Shown: one piece after another, positions 7,118-15,776 of the stretch
How the letters are laid out: each line of letters opens with the position of its first letter
Numbering within the stretch: the stretch's first letter is position 1
Assembly (NCBI GenBank): GCA_017531985.1
Contig: JAFXJY010000039.1
Location: 1 to 33,840 of the forward strand
Length of the DNA: 33,840 bases
Direction: 5' to 3'
Source of the DNA: Bacteroidaceae bacterium
GTDB lineage: Bacteria; Bacteroidota; Bacteroidia; Bacteroidales; Barnesiellaceae_A
Notes under the pieces: generated by a model
What the model was told of the DNA's origin: nothing
The model's input: only the letters and a program-made list of their open reading frames with translations
The model's database searches: none
Made by a program: the position numbers and the translations under genes

Positions 7118-8107
7118 CTACCTAATGTTTTTTTTACTCAGATAACGAAAATATTCACTACATGAGATAGGGAAGTACCACGCTCGTAGGCGGTTAAAAA
7201 AACTCTTTTTTTCGCAAGCATAGAATAGCTTGTCGCAATGCTTAACACACAATGCTTGCTGACGCAAGAAGTCTATCGGAGATGTACTGATGTGCAGCTG
7301 CAACATCTGCACAGCTGTATCCACCTCATCTGATACCCCTCGTAGGCAGGCAAGAAAGTCGTAGGTAGGTTTAAGTCGCTCTCTTATCGCATGCCGCAGT
7401 TCTATATACAACCTCATAGTTCGCCACACGTTACGCCACACATTCGACATGGTGCGACTATTATCGGTGGGTACATGATAGCTTGCAGCATCGACATGAC
7501 GGCGATGATTGACAAGCACTTGCGGAAGAAAAACGACACGTTGATGTGCCTGAGCCACCATTCCCAATATGATATCATAGTAACGATGCACATTGACATG
7601 ATTGTCGGGGATGAGTTCCAACAATTGTCGGTCGAGCAACAAGGTGTGACCACTCAACATGCCAACATAAATCATTCGCAACAAGTGATGGTTGGGGATA
7701 CGATTATCGAAACGGATGGGAACCCCCGTAGTTGTAAATGGACGGGAAAAACCGGCACACAGCAGATTGTCGCCTATTGCATCCATCTGTTTCTCTATCT
7801 TATCATGCTCCCATATATCGTCTTGGTCGGCAATAGCTATATATCGTCCTGTCGTACGACGCATTGCCGAGAAGAAGTTGGGGTTGATACCCATGCGTTG
7901 CTCGTTGCGTATAAAGCGTATGTGTTGATGTTTACAAACATACTCCTCCACAATAGCTGCTGTATTATCGGTCGAGCAGTCATCTTGTACGACGATCTCG
8001 GCTACGGGATAAGTCTGTCTTAATATTGAGTCGAGTTGCTCTCGCAAGAATCGATCCCCATTATAAGTACACATTACAACTGATACCGACTGACCATTCT
8101 TCTTCAT
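7118..8107 (-). CDS. Family 2 glycosyltransferase
   Basis: A 329-residue GT2 enzyme. Residues about 8-110 form the GT-A domain: VSVVMCTYNGDRFLREQLDS, the VQDDCSTDNT motif, and ADQDDIW (DxD-type metal and nucleotide-sugar site). The C-terminal part is helical and rich in His, Arg and Leu, with no clear membrane span. GT2 enzymes of this type usually transfer a sugar to a lipid-linked glycan at the inner face of the membrane. It starts 18 bp after the stop codon of nth and precedes the second glycosyltransferase gene, so all three appear to be one transcript. Confidence 0.9.
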   Translation of the reverse strand: MKKNGQSVSVVMCTYNGDRFLREQLDSILRQTYPVAEIVVQDDCSTDNTAAIVEEYVCKHQHIRFIRNEQRMGINPNFFSAMRRTTGRYIAIADQDDIWEHDKIEKQMDAIGDNLLCAGFSRPFTTTGVPIRFDNRIPNHHLLRMIYVGMLSGHTLLLDRQLLELIPDNHVNVHRYYDIILGMVAQAHQRVVFLPQVLVNHRRHVDAASYHVPTDNSRTMSNVWRNVWRTMRLYIELRHAIRERLKPTYDFLACLRGVSDEVDTAVQMLQLHISTSPIDFLRQQALCVKHCDKLFYACEKKSFFNRLRAWYFPISCSEYFRYLSKKNIR

Positions 8108-8125
8108 TGCTGCATATATTCCGGG

Positions 8126-8776
8126 TTACTGCTGACAAGTGTCAGCCTTTTTGAAGTATTTACAAGCCTCACGCAATCCACACTCTAAGCACAATGGTCG
8201 TCGAGCCATACAGACATATCGTCCATGCAGTATAAGCCAATGATGGGCTTTGGGAATAAGTTCCTCGGGGATGTGCTTGACAAGTGTACGTTCAGTTTCA
8301 AGAGGCGACTTGGAATTATTGGTAAGACCTATTCGATTGGCCACACGAAATACATGCGTATCCACTGCCATAGCAGCCTTGCCCCACACGACCGACGCCA
8401 TTACATTGGCCGTTTTACGTCCCACGCCGGGCAGACGCTGCAATTCATCGACATCCGATGGTACTTCGCCTCCAAATTCTTCCACCAGCATACGCGACAT
8501 TCCCGCCAAGTGACGAGCCTTATTGTTGGGGTAAGAGACGCTCTTTATATACTGATAAATATCATCACTGCTTGCCAGTGCCATCTCTTGTACGGTTGGA
8601 TAGGCAGCAAAAAGTGCCGGTGTAACAAGATTGACTCGCTTGTCGGTACACTGAGCCGATAAAATGACTGCCACTAATAACTCATAAGCATTAGTGTAAT
8701 GCAACTCGGTCTCGGCAACAGGCATATTGCGAGTAAACCAATCAATCACATATTGATAGCGTTGCGTTACTGTCAT
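8126..8776 (-). CDS. nth: Endonuclease III (DNA glycosylase/AP lyase)
   Basis: It removes oxidised pyrimidines from DNA and cleaves the abasic site. At 216 residues it matches E. coli Nth (211). The helix-hairpin-helix LQRLPGVGRKTANVMA carries the catalytic K121; D139 (AVDTHVFRV) is the catalytic aspartate. The [4Fe-4S] loop is intact: C189-x6-C196-x2-C199-x5-C205. The start ATG at 8776 lies about 24 bp after the terminator of pheS. The two glycosyltransferase genes follow at 18-19 bp, an odd functional pairing that may only reflect shared transcription. Confidence 0.97.
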   Translation of the reverse strand: MTVTQRYQYVIDWFTRNMPVAETELHYTNAYELLVAVILSAQCTDKRVNLVTPALFAAYPTVQEMALASSDDIYQYIKSVSYPNNKARHLAGMSRMLVEEFGGEVPSDVDELQRLPGVGRKTANVMASVVWGKAAMAVDTHVFRVANRIGLTNNSKSPLETERTLVKHIPEELIPKAHHWLILHGRYVCMARRPLCLECGLREACKYFKKADTCQQ

Positions 8777-8799
8777 AGGCTTAATCTGTGAGGGGATAA

Positions 8800-8836
8800 A
8801 AAGACCTTAAAGCCATTGGTACACTTTAAGGTCTTT
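8800..8836 (-). terminator. Terminator of pheS
   Basis: AAAGACCTTAAAG (8800-8812) and CTTTAAGGTCTTT (8824-8836) are a perfect 13-bp inverted repeat with an 11-base loop. Read on the minus strand it is followed by TTTTTATC, so it ends pheS transcription before nth. Confidence 0.9.
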
Positions 8837-8929
8837 GTTATTTTTAATACTTCGTTTAATAAAATGAAAATGTGTTATTCATCGGGCAACCGGTAGGCTA
8901 AACGACGTACTGTCGTTAGGCAAAAATAC

Positions 8930-9949
8930 CTATCTGGCCGATTCAAACTCCTCTAAGAAACGCACATCATTTTCCGAGAAGAGTCGCAAATCTTTAACTT
9001 GATATTTAAGATTGGTAATACGCTCGATACCCATACCAAGGGCGTAACCACTATACACCTTACTATCGATACCACAAGCGTCCAACACATTGGGGTCAAC
9101 CATTCCGCAACCGAGGATTTCCACCCATCCGGTATGTTTGCAGAAGCTACAACCCTTTCCGCCACACAGGTTACAAGAAATATCCATCTCGGCACTGGGT
9201 TCGGTAAAGGGGAAATACGATGGACGTAATCTTATCTTTGTTTCGTTACCAAACATCTCTTTGGCAAAGAAAAGCAGAGCCTGCTTCAAGTCGGCAAACG
9301 ACACATTCTTATCAACATATAGAGCTTCAACTTGATGGAAGAAACAGTGGGCTCGTGCCGAAATAGCCTCATTGCGATATACACGACCGGGACAAATAAT
9401 GCGGATAGGGGGTTGTGTGTGTTCCATTACACGAGTTTGCACCGACGAAGTGTGTGTACGCAACAATACATCGGGCGAACGCTGAATGAAAAACGTATCT
9501 TGCATATCACGAGCCGGATGGTCGTCGGCAAAATTGAGTGAAGAGAATACATGCCAGTCATCCTCAATCTCCGGACCTTCGGCAATAGAAAATCCCAAGC
9601 GAGCAAAAATCTCGCATATTTCATTACGCACTATCGACAACGGATGGCGAGTGCCACTCCACACCGGATAGGCAGTGCGGGTAAGATCTATGTTGTTAGA
9701 ATCCTGCGATTGAGCCTCAATAGCTTCGCGAAGCGTTGCAAATTGCTCATTAGCAACTTCCTTCAATTCATTGATACGCTGACCGACTTCACGTTTCTGC
9801 TCGGCAGGTACATTGCGAAAGTCATTGAACAACTGGGCAATAATACCCTTTTTCGACAGGTATTTAAGGCGGATAGCCTCTAATTCTTCTCCATTTGTGG
9901 CAGTGAGAGCTACTATCTCTCGTCTGAGTTCCTCTATTTTATTTAGCAT
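8930..9949 (-). CDS. pheS: Phenylalanyl-tRNA synthetase alpha subunit
   Basis: The catalytic class II subunit of the alpha2beta2 enzyme that charges tRNA-Phe. I prefer the ATG at 9949 (339 residues, starting MLNKIEELRREI) over the upstream start at 9979, because it matches the family N-terminus, a coiled-coil tRNA-binding arm (about 1-85), and because the -7 promoter box overlaps the longer version. The class II core includes HPLSIV (about 103-108), motif 2 around RVYRNEAISARAHCFFHQVE, a Cys-rich insert CNLCGGKGCSFC (about 262-273) and motif 3 YALGMGIERI near the end. pheT is not adjacent, which is common in Bacteroidota. Confidence 0.96.
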   Translation of the reverse strand: MLNKIEELRREIVALTATNGEELEAIRLKYLSKKGIIAQLFNDFRNVPAEQKREVGQRINELKEVANEQFATLREAIEAQSQDSNNIDLTRTAYPVWSGTRHPLSIVRNEICEIFARLGFSIAEGPEIEDDWHVFSSLNFADDHPARDMQDTFFIQRSPDVLLRTHTSSVQTRVMEHTQPPIRIICPGRVYRNEAISARAHCFFHQVEALYVDKNVSFADLKQALLFFAKEMFGNETKIRLRPSYFPFTEPSAEMDISCNLCGGKGCSFCKHTGWVEILGCGMVDPNVLDACGIDSKVYSGYALGMGIERITNLKYQVKDLRLFSENDVRFLEEFESAR

Positions 9950-9976
9950 AAAGCACAATTTACTTATTAAGCGATG

Positions 9977-9984
9977 CAAATTTA
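9977..9984 (-). promoter_or_regulatory. -7 box TAAATTTG for pheS
   Basis: On the minus strand it reads TAAATTTG, a full match to TAnnTTTG, 27 bp before the chosen pheS start codon. It supports the ATG at 9949 as the true start. Confidence 0.7.
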
Positions 9985-10078
9985 ATAATAATGTGGATAA
10001 TATTACTAATATTCATCACAAAATATTAGTGATATATACAGCTGAAAAGCCTCATTATTGGTTCGATATGTAGAGATA

Positions 10079-11044
10079 TTATCGTATCAACAAGTAGACG
10101 ACATATCCTATATACATCAATACAAACAATACACCCTCTGCACGATCAAGTTCGTTGCGACGGAATGTAAAGGCTGTAACGGCAATAATAAGTGAAGCTG
10201 CTGTGAGAATAATGAGGTCAATAGGCAAAATATTACCCAACTGTAAAGGCGATACTGATGCACAAGTTCCTAAGATAAGAAAGACATTCGAGATGTTCGA
10301 ACCTATAACGTTGCCCAGTGCCAGTTGCCCACGCTTCTTGGCAGCAGCTATCACGCAAGTAATAAGTTCGGGCATCGATGTGCCTCCTGCCATAAGCGTA
10401 ACGGCAATCACAGCCTCGGACATACCCATATCGCGTGCGAAGATAACAGCATATTCGAGAAATAAATCACCGCCATATATGAGTCCGGCAAGACCTCCTA
10501 CAATCATGATAATCTCCAACCAGATAGGGTGTTGTGCGGTCTCAGTTGCATCGGAGGGCTGAACCTCATCGGGTGCATTGTCTCGCTTGGCGGTCATGAA
10601 TGAATATACCATGAATACAATCCAGAAACATAACATGAGCAGTCCTTCACTGCGAGTAATAACACCTTCGCTGCCATTCAACCACACATCAAGACCACAT
10701 ATAGCCAACACAGCAGCAGCTAACAGCCCGAAGGGAATGTCGCGAGTGAGTGTGTTATTCTCTATGCGGATGGGTTGTATCAATGCTGTTACACCCAATA
10801 TCATCAATGTATTAAATAAGTTAGAGCCAAGGACATTACCAATAGCAATATCGGTCTTTCCATTAGCAGTAGAGATAAGGCTTACTACAAACTCAGGAGC
10901 CGATGTGCCAATGGCCACGATAGTAAGACCTATGACAAACTCCGATATACCAAATCGCTTGGCAATAGCCGATGAGCCTTCGGTCAAATAGTTGGCTCCA
11001 ACCAATAACAGAGCCAATCCAACGAGCATCAATATAACGGTCAT
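10079..11044 (-). CDS. Na+/Ca2+ antiporter, CaCA family (YrbG-like)
   Basis: An inner-membrane cation exchanger of about 321 residues with about ten hydrophobic segments. The two inverted alpha-repeats are clear: TIVAIGTSAPEFVVSL with NVLGSNLFNTLMILG near the N-terminus, and TLMAGGTSMPELITCV with NVIGSNISNVFLILG in the second half. The GTSxPE motifs carry the acidic residues that coordinate Ca2+ and Na+. I choose the ATG at 11044 (MTVILMLVGLAL); an in-frame start at 11077 would overlap the PBP1A gene by 8 bp and add a charged leader. It lies downstream of PBP1A and is probably co-transcribed with it. It is likely to exchange Ca2+ (or K+) for Na+ or H+. Confidence 0.92.
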   Translation of the reverse strand: MTVILMLVGLALLLVGANYLTEGSSAIAKRFGISEFVIGLTIVAIGTSAPEFVVSLISTANGKTDIAIGNVLGSNLFNTLMILGVTALIQPIRIENNTLTRDIPFGLLAAAVLAICGLDVWLNGSEGVITRSEGLLMLCFWIVFMVYSFMTAKRDNAPDEVQPSDATETAQHPIWLEIIMIVGGLAGLIYGGDLFLEYAVIFARDMGMSEAVIAVTLMAGGTSMPELITCVIAAAKKRGQLALGNVIGSNISNVFLILGTCASVSPLQLGNILPIDLIILTAASLIIAVTAFTFRRNELDRAEGVLFVLMYIGYVVYLLIR

Positions 11045-11069
11045 TTCTTCTTTTTCTCTTAAATATACG

Positions 11070-13439
11070 TTAATCAAAAATTCCTTCTATCGCTTCTTCC
11101 TCGCCACCATGTTCGGTAGCCACGATTATCTCTTCCGAAACAGTTTCTTCCTCCATCTCGGGACAATCAAATTCCAAGGTTTCGACATACCCTTCCTTCT
11201 GTAACTCTTTGTCGCGGAAGACTTTCTGATAGAACAAGCCGGCAATGGGCAACGCCAAACTTGCTCCTTGCCCGTCGCTCATGCTGTCGAAGTGTATGTC
11301 TCGATCCTCACCGCCTACCCATGTGCCGGTAACAAGGTTGGGTGTAAACGACATGAACCAACCATCGGCATTATCGTTAGTTGTACCGGTCTTGCCTCCC
11401 ATAGGAGCCTCTATGTTGTATCGATATCGCATGCGGATACCGGTACCCGAATCGATAACGCTGCACAATATAGGCAATATACGACTATAAGCCTTTAAAC
11501 TGAATACTTCGGTGTGTCGTGGAGTAAACTCAGCAATAATATTTCCATGACTATCCTCGATATGCGTGATGTAGATGGGATCAACTCGTACACCCTTGTT
11601 GGCAAATGCAGTGTAGGCCGATGTCATCTCTTCGACTGAGACCTCAACCGGACCTAAACACAAGGACAAAACGGGGTCGATACGATTGGTAATACCAAAC
11701 GAACGCATAATCCTGACAAGACTCTCAGGTGATAATTGGTCGATAAGTCGAGCCGAAATCCAGTTATTGGATGTCATCAAAGCCCAACTCAGAGGAACCA
11801 TCTCGCCAATACACTTCTCACCGGTATTTCGAGGTTCCCACACATCACCATTAGGCAGTTGGAACGAGGGCTGAGCGTTGAGCATCATGGTGTTGGGAGT
11901 GAAGCCCTCTTCCATGGCGAGTGTGTACAAGAAAGGCTTGATAGTTGAACCTATCTGTCGACGTCCCAGACCGGCCATGTCGTATTGGAATTGCGAGAAG
12001 TTGGGACCTCCTACATAGGCTTTTACCTTTCCATTGATGGGGTCCATAGCCATAAATCCGGCACGCAGGAATGTCTTGACATAACGTATAGAGTCCATGG
12101 GCGATATGACGGTGTCGATAACACCTTGGTAGGTAAACAACTCTGTCTCAACAGGGGTGTTGAAAGCCTTCTCTATCTCTTGTTGGCTCGCACCGGCCTT
12201 TTTCATGGCACGATAACGGTCACTGTTTCTCACACTTCGCTGGAGAATGGTGCGTTGCTGCTCAGCTGTTACAGTGCGAGCAAATGGGGCATAACTACGA
12301 CCTCTCTTCTCGGCAAAGAAACGGGGTTGTAAATACTCGGCTATATGCTTTGTCAAGGCCTCTTCGGCATAACGCTGCATGCGAGAATCGATGCTGGTGT
12401 ATATTTTCAATCCATCGCTGTAAATATTGTACTTCGAACCATCGGGTTTGCGATTCTTCTCACACCATCCATAAGCAGGGTTATTCTCCCATGCTGTGGA
12501 GTCATCGACGTATTGTTGCATCTCCCAGCTTGCATAATCTTTCTTCTCAGGTTTCTTAGCAGTGAGCATCATGCGGATGTGTTCGCGGAAGTATGGTGCA
12601 GGACCTTCTTTGTGGTCGACAACGTGAAAATCGAGCGTAAGAGGTAGTTGTTGTAACGAGTCGCATTCGTTTTGAGTAATATATCCGGCCTTCTCCATCT
12701 GTTGTAGCACGACGTTGCGACGCCCTCTTGTACGATCATTAAATCGGCGAGGATTGTAGTAGGATGGATTCTTACACATTCCCACCAGAGTAGCAGCTTC
12801 CTCGATAAGCAACTCGCCGGGTTGCTTATTGAAGTAGACTTGTGATGCCGACTGTATGCCCACTGCATTGTTGAGAAAATCGAAATGGTTGAGATACATA
12901 TTGATAATCTCCTCTTTGGTATAGTAACGCTCGAGTTTGGTTGCTATCACCCATTCCTGTGGCTTCTGCACAAGTCGTTCCATAACGTTGTTGGCTCGTG
13001 GCGAATAGAGGAGTTTCGAGAGTTGTTGTGTAATGGTACTGCCACCACCGGCACTCTTCTGGAAGAAAAGTCCTCGCTTGATAATAGCACGCATCAAAGC
13101 CCGAAAGTCAATACCGCAATGCTCGGCAAAACGCACATCCTCTGTGGCAATGAGTGCTTCGATAAGATGTGGCGAAATTTCACCATAATTGACATAAACA
13201 CGGTTGTTACGACTCTGATAGAAACGACCCAACACCTCGCCATCGTCAGAGTAAATGACCGATGCAAACTTGTCCTTGGGATTCTGCAACTCTTCGATGG
13301 GTGGCATATATCCGATCCAACCATTCGAAATAGACACAAATAGCAAAACAATTCCCAATAAAATTGCACCGAAAATACTCCACAATATAATTATCAGCGA
13401 TGAACGTCTTTCCTTTTTTTTCTTCTTTTTTGTTGCCAT
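11070..13439 (-). CDS. Penicillin-binding protein 1A, bifunctional transglycosylase/transpeptidase
   Basis: It polymerises and cross-links peptidoglycan in the periplasm. The 789 residues comprise a basic cytoplasmic tail (ATKKKKKKERR), one membrane span (about 14-37), a GT51 transglycosylase domain (about 60-240; E100 in ATEDVRF, GGGSTITQQLSK at 131-142, EEIINMYLN at 176-184), a linker, and a penicillin-binding transpeptidase domain (about 455-740). The active-site motifs are all present: S498-T-I-K501 (GSTIKPF), S557-N-N559 and K683-T-G-T686. A long acidic tail ends the protein. The lysine codons at the start contain A-runs (T-runs on the given strand) that could slip, but the frame is intact. 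Its promoter box is at 13529-13536. Confidence 0.96.
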   Translation of the reverse strand: MATKKKKKKERRSSLIIILWSIFGAILLGIVLLFVSISNGWIGYMPPIEELQNPKDKFASVIYSDDGEVLGRFYQSRNNRVYVNYGEISPHLIEALIATEDVRFAEHCGIDFRALMRAIIKRGLFFQKSAGGGSTITQQLSKLLYSPRANNVMERLVQKPQEWVIATKLERYYTKEEIINMYLNHFDFLNNAVGIQSASQVYFNKQPGELLIEEAATLVGMCKNPSYYNPRRFNDRTRGRRNVVLQQMEKAGYITQNECDSLQQLPLTLDFHVVDHKEGPAPYFREHIRMMLTAKKPEKKDYASWEMQQYVDDSTAWENNPAYGWCEKNRKPDGSKYNIYSDGLKIYTSIDSRMQRYAEEALTKHIAEYLQPRFFAEKRGRSYAPFARTVTAEQQRTILQRSVRNSDRYRAMKKAGASQQEIEKAFNTPVETELFTYQGVIDTVISPMDSIRYVKTFLRAGFMAMDPINGKVKAYVGGPNFSQFQYDMAGLGRRQIGSTIKPFLYTLAMEEGFTPNTMMLNAQPSFQLPNGDVWEPRNTGEKCIGEMVPLSWALMTSNNWISARLIDQLSPESLVRIMRSFGITNRIDPVLSLCLGPVEVSVEEMTSAYTAFANKGVRVDPIYITHIEDSHGNIIAEFTPRHTEVFSLKAYSRILPILCSVIDSGTGIRMRYRYNIEAPMGGKTGTTNDNADGWFMSFTPNLVTGTWVGGEDRDIHFDSMSDGQGASLALPIAGLFYQKVFRDKELQKEGYVETLEFDCPEMEEETVSEEIIVATEHGGEEEAIEGIFD

Positions 13440-13528
13440 TATTGCTCGTTAGTTTAATACTTTGGGGAGAAACACATATGCAACTGTATTTCTCGCACTC
13501 TAATGCTAATGTATAAAATACTGAATAG

Positions 13529-13536
13529 CAAAGATA
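13529..13536 (-). promoter_or_regulatory. -7 box TATCTTTG for PBP1A
   Basis: On the minus strand it reads TATCTTTG, matching TAnnTTTG, about 90 bp before the PBP1A start codon. The -33 element is weak. Confidence 0.65.
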
Positions 13537-13715
13537 CGAATAATAATTGACATAGTAGCGTATTATGCTACTTATTGCCCTATTTTCTTATTTATTAATT
13601 ATTATTGATGGTAATCACAATAAAAAGTTCTTTCAACTCGTCATTTCGTAAGTGTCGAAAAATCAAACTATTAAAAAATAATCTGCATTTTTCTTTAAAA
13701 AAAACGTGTCAAATA

Positions 13716-13747
13716 TTTGCGTAATACCGATATTGCTATTACCTTTG
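13716..13747 (+). promoter_or_regulatory. Promoter of tRNA-Asp
   Basis: TTTG (13716-13719), 20 bp spacer, then TACCTTTG (13740-13747). This is a near-ideal Bacteroidetes -33/-7 promoter. Transcription should start near 13753, about 70 bp before the tRNA. Confidence 0.85.
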
Positions 13748-13823
13748 CACTGCTAAATGTTTGGGAGGCGTACTCCCGGAATGATTAGTTTTTCATGATT
13801 TTTATTTTTAAAGGGTTAAATTA

Positions 13824-13897
13824 GGTGCGTTAGTTCAGTTGGTTAGAATACATGCCTGTCACGCATGGGGTCACGGGTTCGAGTCCCGTACGCACCG
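13824..13897 (+). tRNA. tRNA-Asp (GTC)
   Basis: The acceptor stem GGTGCGT/ACGCACC is perfect. The anticodon arm CATGC-CTGTCAC-GCATG gives anticodon GTC, and the T arm is ACGGG-TTCGAGT-CCCGT. The discriminator base is G and CCA is not encoded (CAA follows). A strong promoter lies upstream and a hairpin terminator directly downstream. Confidence 0.97.
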
Positions 13898-13903
13898 CAA
13901 GAA

Positions 13904-13935
13904 AACTTCGAGATGTGATTTCTCGAAGTTTTTTT
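13904..13935 (+). terminator. Terminator after tRNA-Asp
   Basis: AACTTCGAGA (13904-13913) pairs with TCTCGAAGTT (13921-13930), a perfect 10-bp stem, followed by T's to 13935. Confidence 0.92.
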
Positions 13936-14008
13936 GTTATGTGGCAGCGTATAAAAATTTATCTATATAAAAATTGTTATTTAGCTTGCTACATCGACAA
14001 ACTTCTAT

Positions 14009-14016
14009 TATCTTTG
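14009..14016 (+). promoter_or_regulatory. -7 box TATCTTTG for tRNA-Leu
   Basis: It matches TAnnTTTG exactly and is preceded by TTGC with a 19-bp spacer. It lies 10 bp before the tRNA, so the transcript has almost no leader. Confidence 0.8.
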
Positions 14017-14026
14017 CAGCACCAAA

Positions 14027-14108
14027 GCGGATGTGGCGTAATTGGTAGCCGCGCCAGACTTAGGATCTGGTGTCGAGAGACGTGTGGGTTCGAGTCCCGT
14101 CATCCGCA
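14027..14108 (+). tRNA. tRNA-Leu (TAG)
   Basis: The acceptor stem GCGGATG/CATCCGC is perfect. The anticodon arm is CCAGA-CTTAGGA-TCTGG, anticodon TAG. The extra arm (TGTCGAGAGACGT) is long, as expected for a leucine tRNA. The discriminator base is A and CCA is not encoded. Confidence 0.96.
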
Positions 14109-14125
14109 CTTAATAAGGAACTTGC

Positions 14126-14164
14126 AAGGGAGATTTTCTTGGAAATTCTCCCTTCTCTTATTTT
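14126..14164 (+). terminator. Terminator after tRNA-Leu
   Basis: AAGGGAGA (14126-14133) pairs with TCTCCCTT (14147-14154); inner TTT/AAA pairs extend the stem. A T-rich tract follows. It sits directly before the DUF4252 gene. Confidence 0.75.
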
Positions 14165-14176
14165 TAAATGCACATT

Positions 14177-14671
14177 ATGAATACTTTACGCCGATTTATA
14201 TTTACATTAATTGTTTTTCTGACAATTCTCCCTGCCCACAGTGAAGATTCTCGTGTTATGACCGATGATGCTCTGTTCAAGCAACTGAAAGAGATGGAGG
14301 ATGCCGAGTTTGTAAGCGTAAACTCGTTCATGATGTCGATGGGGCGTATGATGGCAAGCGGAGAAGAGAAAACTTTCCTTGAAAAAATCAGTTCGATGAG
14401 GATTGTCGAGTTGTCGGCATGCTCAGCCGAGCATCGCTCCGAGTTTGTCGACTTACTTTCTTCCATCGAATTGCAAGATTATGAACCTGCCCAGGAGGAA
14501 GTTGTGGGGAATCAACGCACTCGCGTGTTCGTAAAGGTTAAAGACGAACTTATCAGAAAATTTATTATTGCTCAACTGGGAGAGAAAGAGTTCCTGTTAA
14601 TGCAGATTAATGGCAAATTGACAACCGAGGATATGGAAAACCTTGCCCGAAGCAAGTCGTCCTCTAAGTAA
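14177..14671 (+). CDS. DUF4252-like secreted or lipid-independent envelope protein
   Basis: It has a signal peptide (NTLRRFIFTLIVFLTILPAH) and about 145 mature residues. The order of motifs, an N-terminal amphipathic helix ending in EFVSVNSFMM, then ISSMRIVELSAC in the middle and a C-terminal segment ending in LLMQINGKLTTEDMENL, fits the Bacteroidota DUF4252 family, whose function is unknown. I take the ATG at 14177; an ATG at 14168 is also in frame and adds three residues. There is no lipobox cysteine after the signal. The gene stands alone between a tRNA-Leu terminator and the convergent manA gene, so context gives no clue to its function. Confidence 0.65.
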   Translation: MNTLRRFIFTLIVFLTILPAHSEDSRVMTDDALFKQLKEMEDAEFVSVNSFMMSMGRMMASGEEKTFLEKISSMRIVELSACSAEHRSEFVDLLSSIELQDYEPAQEEVVGNQRTRVFVKVKDELIRKFIIAQLGEKEFLLMQINGKLTTEDMENLARSKSSSK

Positions 14672-14684
14672 GCCATTATTCACT

Positions 14685-15671
14685 TTACCTCATACGCTCG
14701 TCACGCACATAACTTTCAAGCATCTTGACATGGGGTGATGGGGTTAGGGTGACAGATTCTATCTCGGCCGGAACAAGGCAAGTCTCGCCCTGAACAAGTT
14801 CAACCCAAGTTCCATTATTGGCCTCTATTCTCACACTTCCCTGCATGCACACATACACCACAAACGAGTCGTATATAGCAACCGGACGGTTGGTCACACG
14901 ATCGAGGTCGAGTAACGAGGTGGTGAAATAAGGGCAATCAACCAACTCTACTGCATCATTCTTACGAGGAGCGTATTGGGTTTTAAGGTCGTCATATAGT
15001 TTATAATCAATTGCATCACGAGCATACTCAGTGTGCAATTCCCGAGGTCTTCCATCGTTACCTATTCTATTGTAGTCATAGATGCGATAAGTTACATTTG
15101 AGGTCTGCTGTATTTCAGCAATAAAGACACCTCGACCTATGGCATGAATGCGACCTGATGGAAGATAAAATACGTCGTCGGCCTTGACGTTGTGAAACTG
15201 CAATACCTCCATGATAGTGTTATCGTCCACTCGTTGCATATACTCATCGGGAGTGATGGCTTGTGCCAATCCCGAATAAAGTCCGGCATCCGGCTCGGCC
15301 GAAATAACATACCACATCTCGGTCTTTCCAAAGGAATTGTGTCGACGACGTGCCAACTCATCATCGGGATGAACCTGTATAGAAAGATTGTCATGTGCAT
15401 CGATAAACTTTACCAGCAACGGGAATGTTGTGCCGAAATAACGAGCCACATGCTCTCCCATAAGCCTTTCTCCGTCTCTTTCGACAAGTTCTTGAAGTGA
15501 CTTTCCTGCATCTTCACCGTTGGCTACAATCGACACATCGCCTTCAACTGCCGATATTTCCCAACTTTCGCCTACCGAGGCAAGGTCTATATTCTTACCT
15601 TTGAATGCAGCTATCTTGTTTCCGCCCCATATGGGGGTTTTATATATCTCTTTAAATTTCAGTATATACAT
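14685..15671 (-). CDS. manA: Mannose-6-phosphate isomerase, class I
   Basis: A zinc enzyme that interconverts mannose-6-phosphate and fructose-6-phosphate, feeding GDP-mannose and surface glycan synthesis or glycolysis. From the ATG at 15671 (MYILKFKEIYKTPIWGGNKI) it has 328 residues, the short bacterial class I length; starts at 15677 and 15692 are possible but add nothing conserved. The cupin metal ligands are visible in IQVHPDDELA (Gln and His), GKTEMWYV (Glu) and YLPSGRIHAIGRG (His). The C-terminal cupin half follows to the end. It has its own -7 box and converges with the DUF4252 gene. Confidence 0.93.
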   Translation of the reverse strand: MYILKFKEIYKTPIWGGNKIAAFKGKNIDLASVGESWEISAVEGDVSIVANGEDAGKSLQELVERDGERLMGEHVARYFGTTFPLLVKFIDAHDNLSIQVHPDDELARRRHNSFGKTEMWYVISAEPDAGLYSGLAQAITPDEYMQRVDDNTIMEVLQFHNVKADDVFYLPSGRIHAIGRGVFIAEIQQTSNVTYRIYDYNRIGNDGRPRELHTEYARDAIDYKLYDDLKTQYAPRKNDAVELVDCPYFTTSLLDLDRVTNRPVAIYDSFVVYVCMQGSVRIEANNGTWVELVQGETCLVPAEIESVTLTPSPHVKMLESYVRDERMR

Positions 15672-15715
15672 GGTCATTCTTGTTGTGGTCAAGTTTTCAC
15701 CTATTACACTGTCGA

Positions 15716-15723
15716 CAAAGGTA
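15716..15723 (-). promoter_or_regulatory. -7 box TACCTTTG for manA
   Basis: The minus strand reads TACCTTTG, 45 bp before the chosen start codon. A TTTG lies 15 bp further upstream, closer than the usual 19-21 bp. Confidence 0.65.
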
Positions 15724-15776
15724 GTAAAAAAAGTTTACCAAACGATTATTTTTAATTTCGTTAAGAGATAAGTCTA

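Larger units (their letters stand above)
13440..13823. other. Intergenic region between PBP1A and tRNA-Asp with divergent promoters
   Basis: No gene is visible. It holds the PBP1A -7 box on the minus strand, and on the plus strand the tRNA-Asp promoter and a 70-nt leader. The leader has a short hairpin GGGAG (13763-13767) / CTCCC (13773-13777), of unknown role. Confidence 0.6.

Noticed and set aside
7391..8023. Plus-strand ORF (210 codons) opposite the GT2 gene
   Set aside because: The minus strand carries an intact family 2 glycosyltransferase with its metal-binding motifs; the antisense product has no recognisable features.
13380..13439. Possible frameshift in the lysine-rich start of PBP1A
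   Set aside because: The T-runs on the given strand could cause slippage or sequencing error, but the frame is open from a sensible start codon and the membrane span follows directly.
14177..14671. Lipoprotein reading of the DUF4252-like protein
   Set aside because: No Cys follows the signal peptide, so a lipid anchor is not supported.
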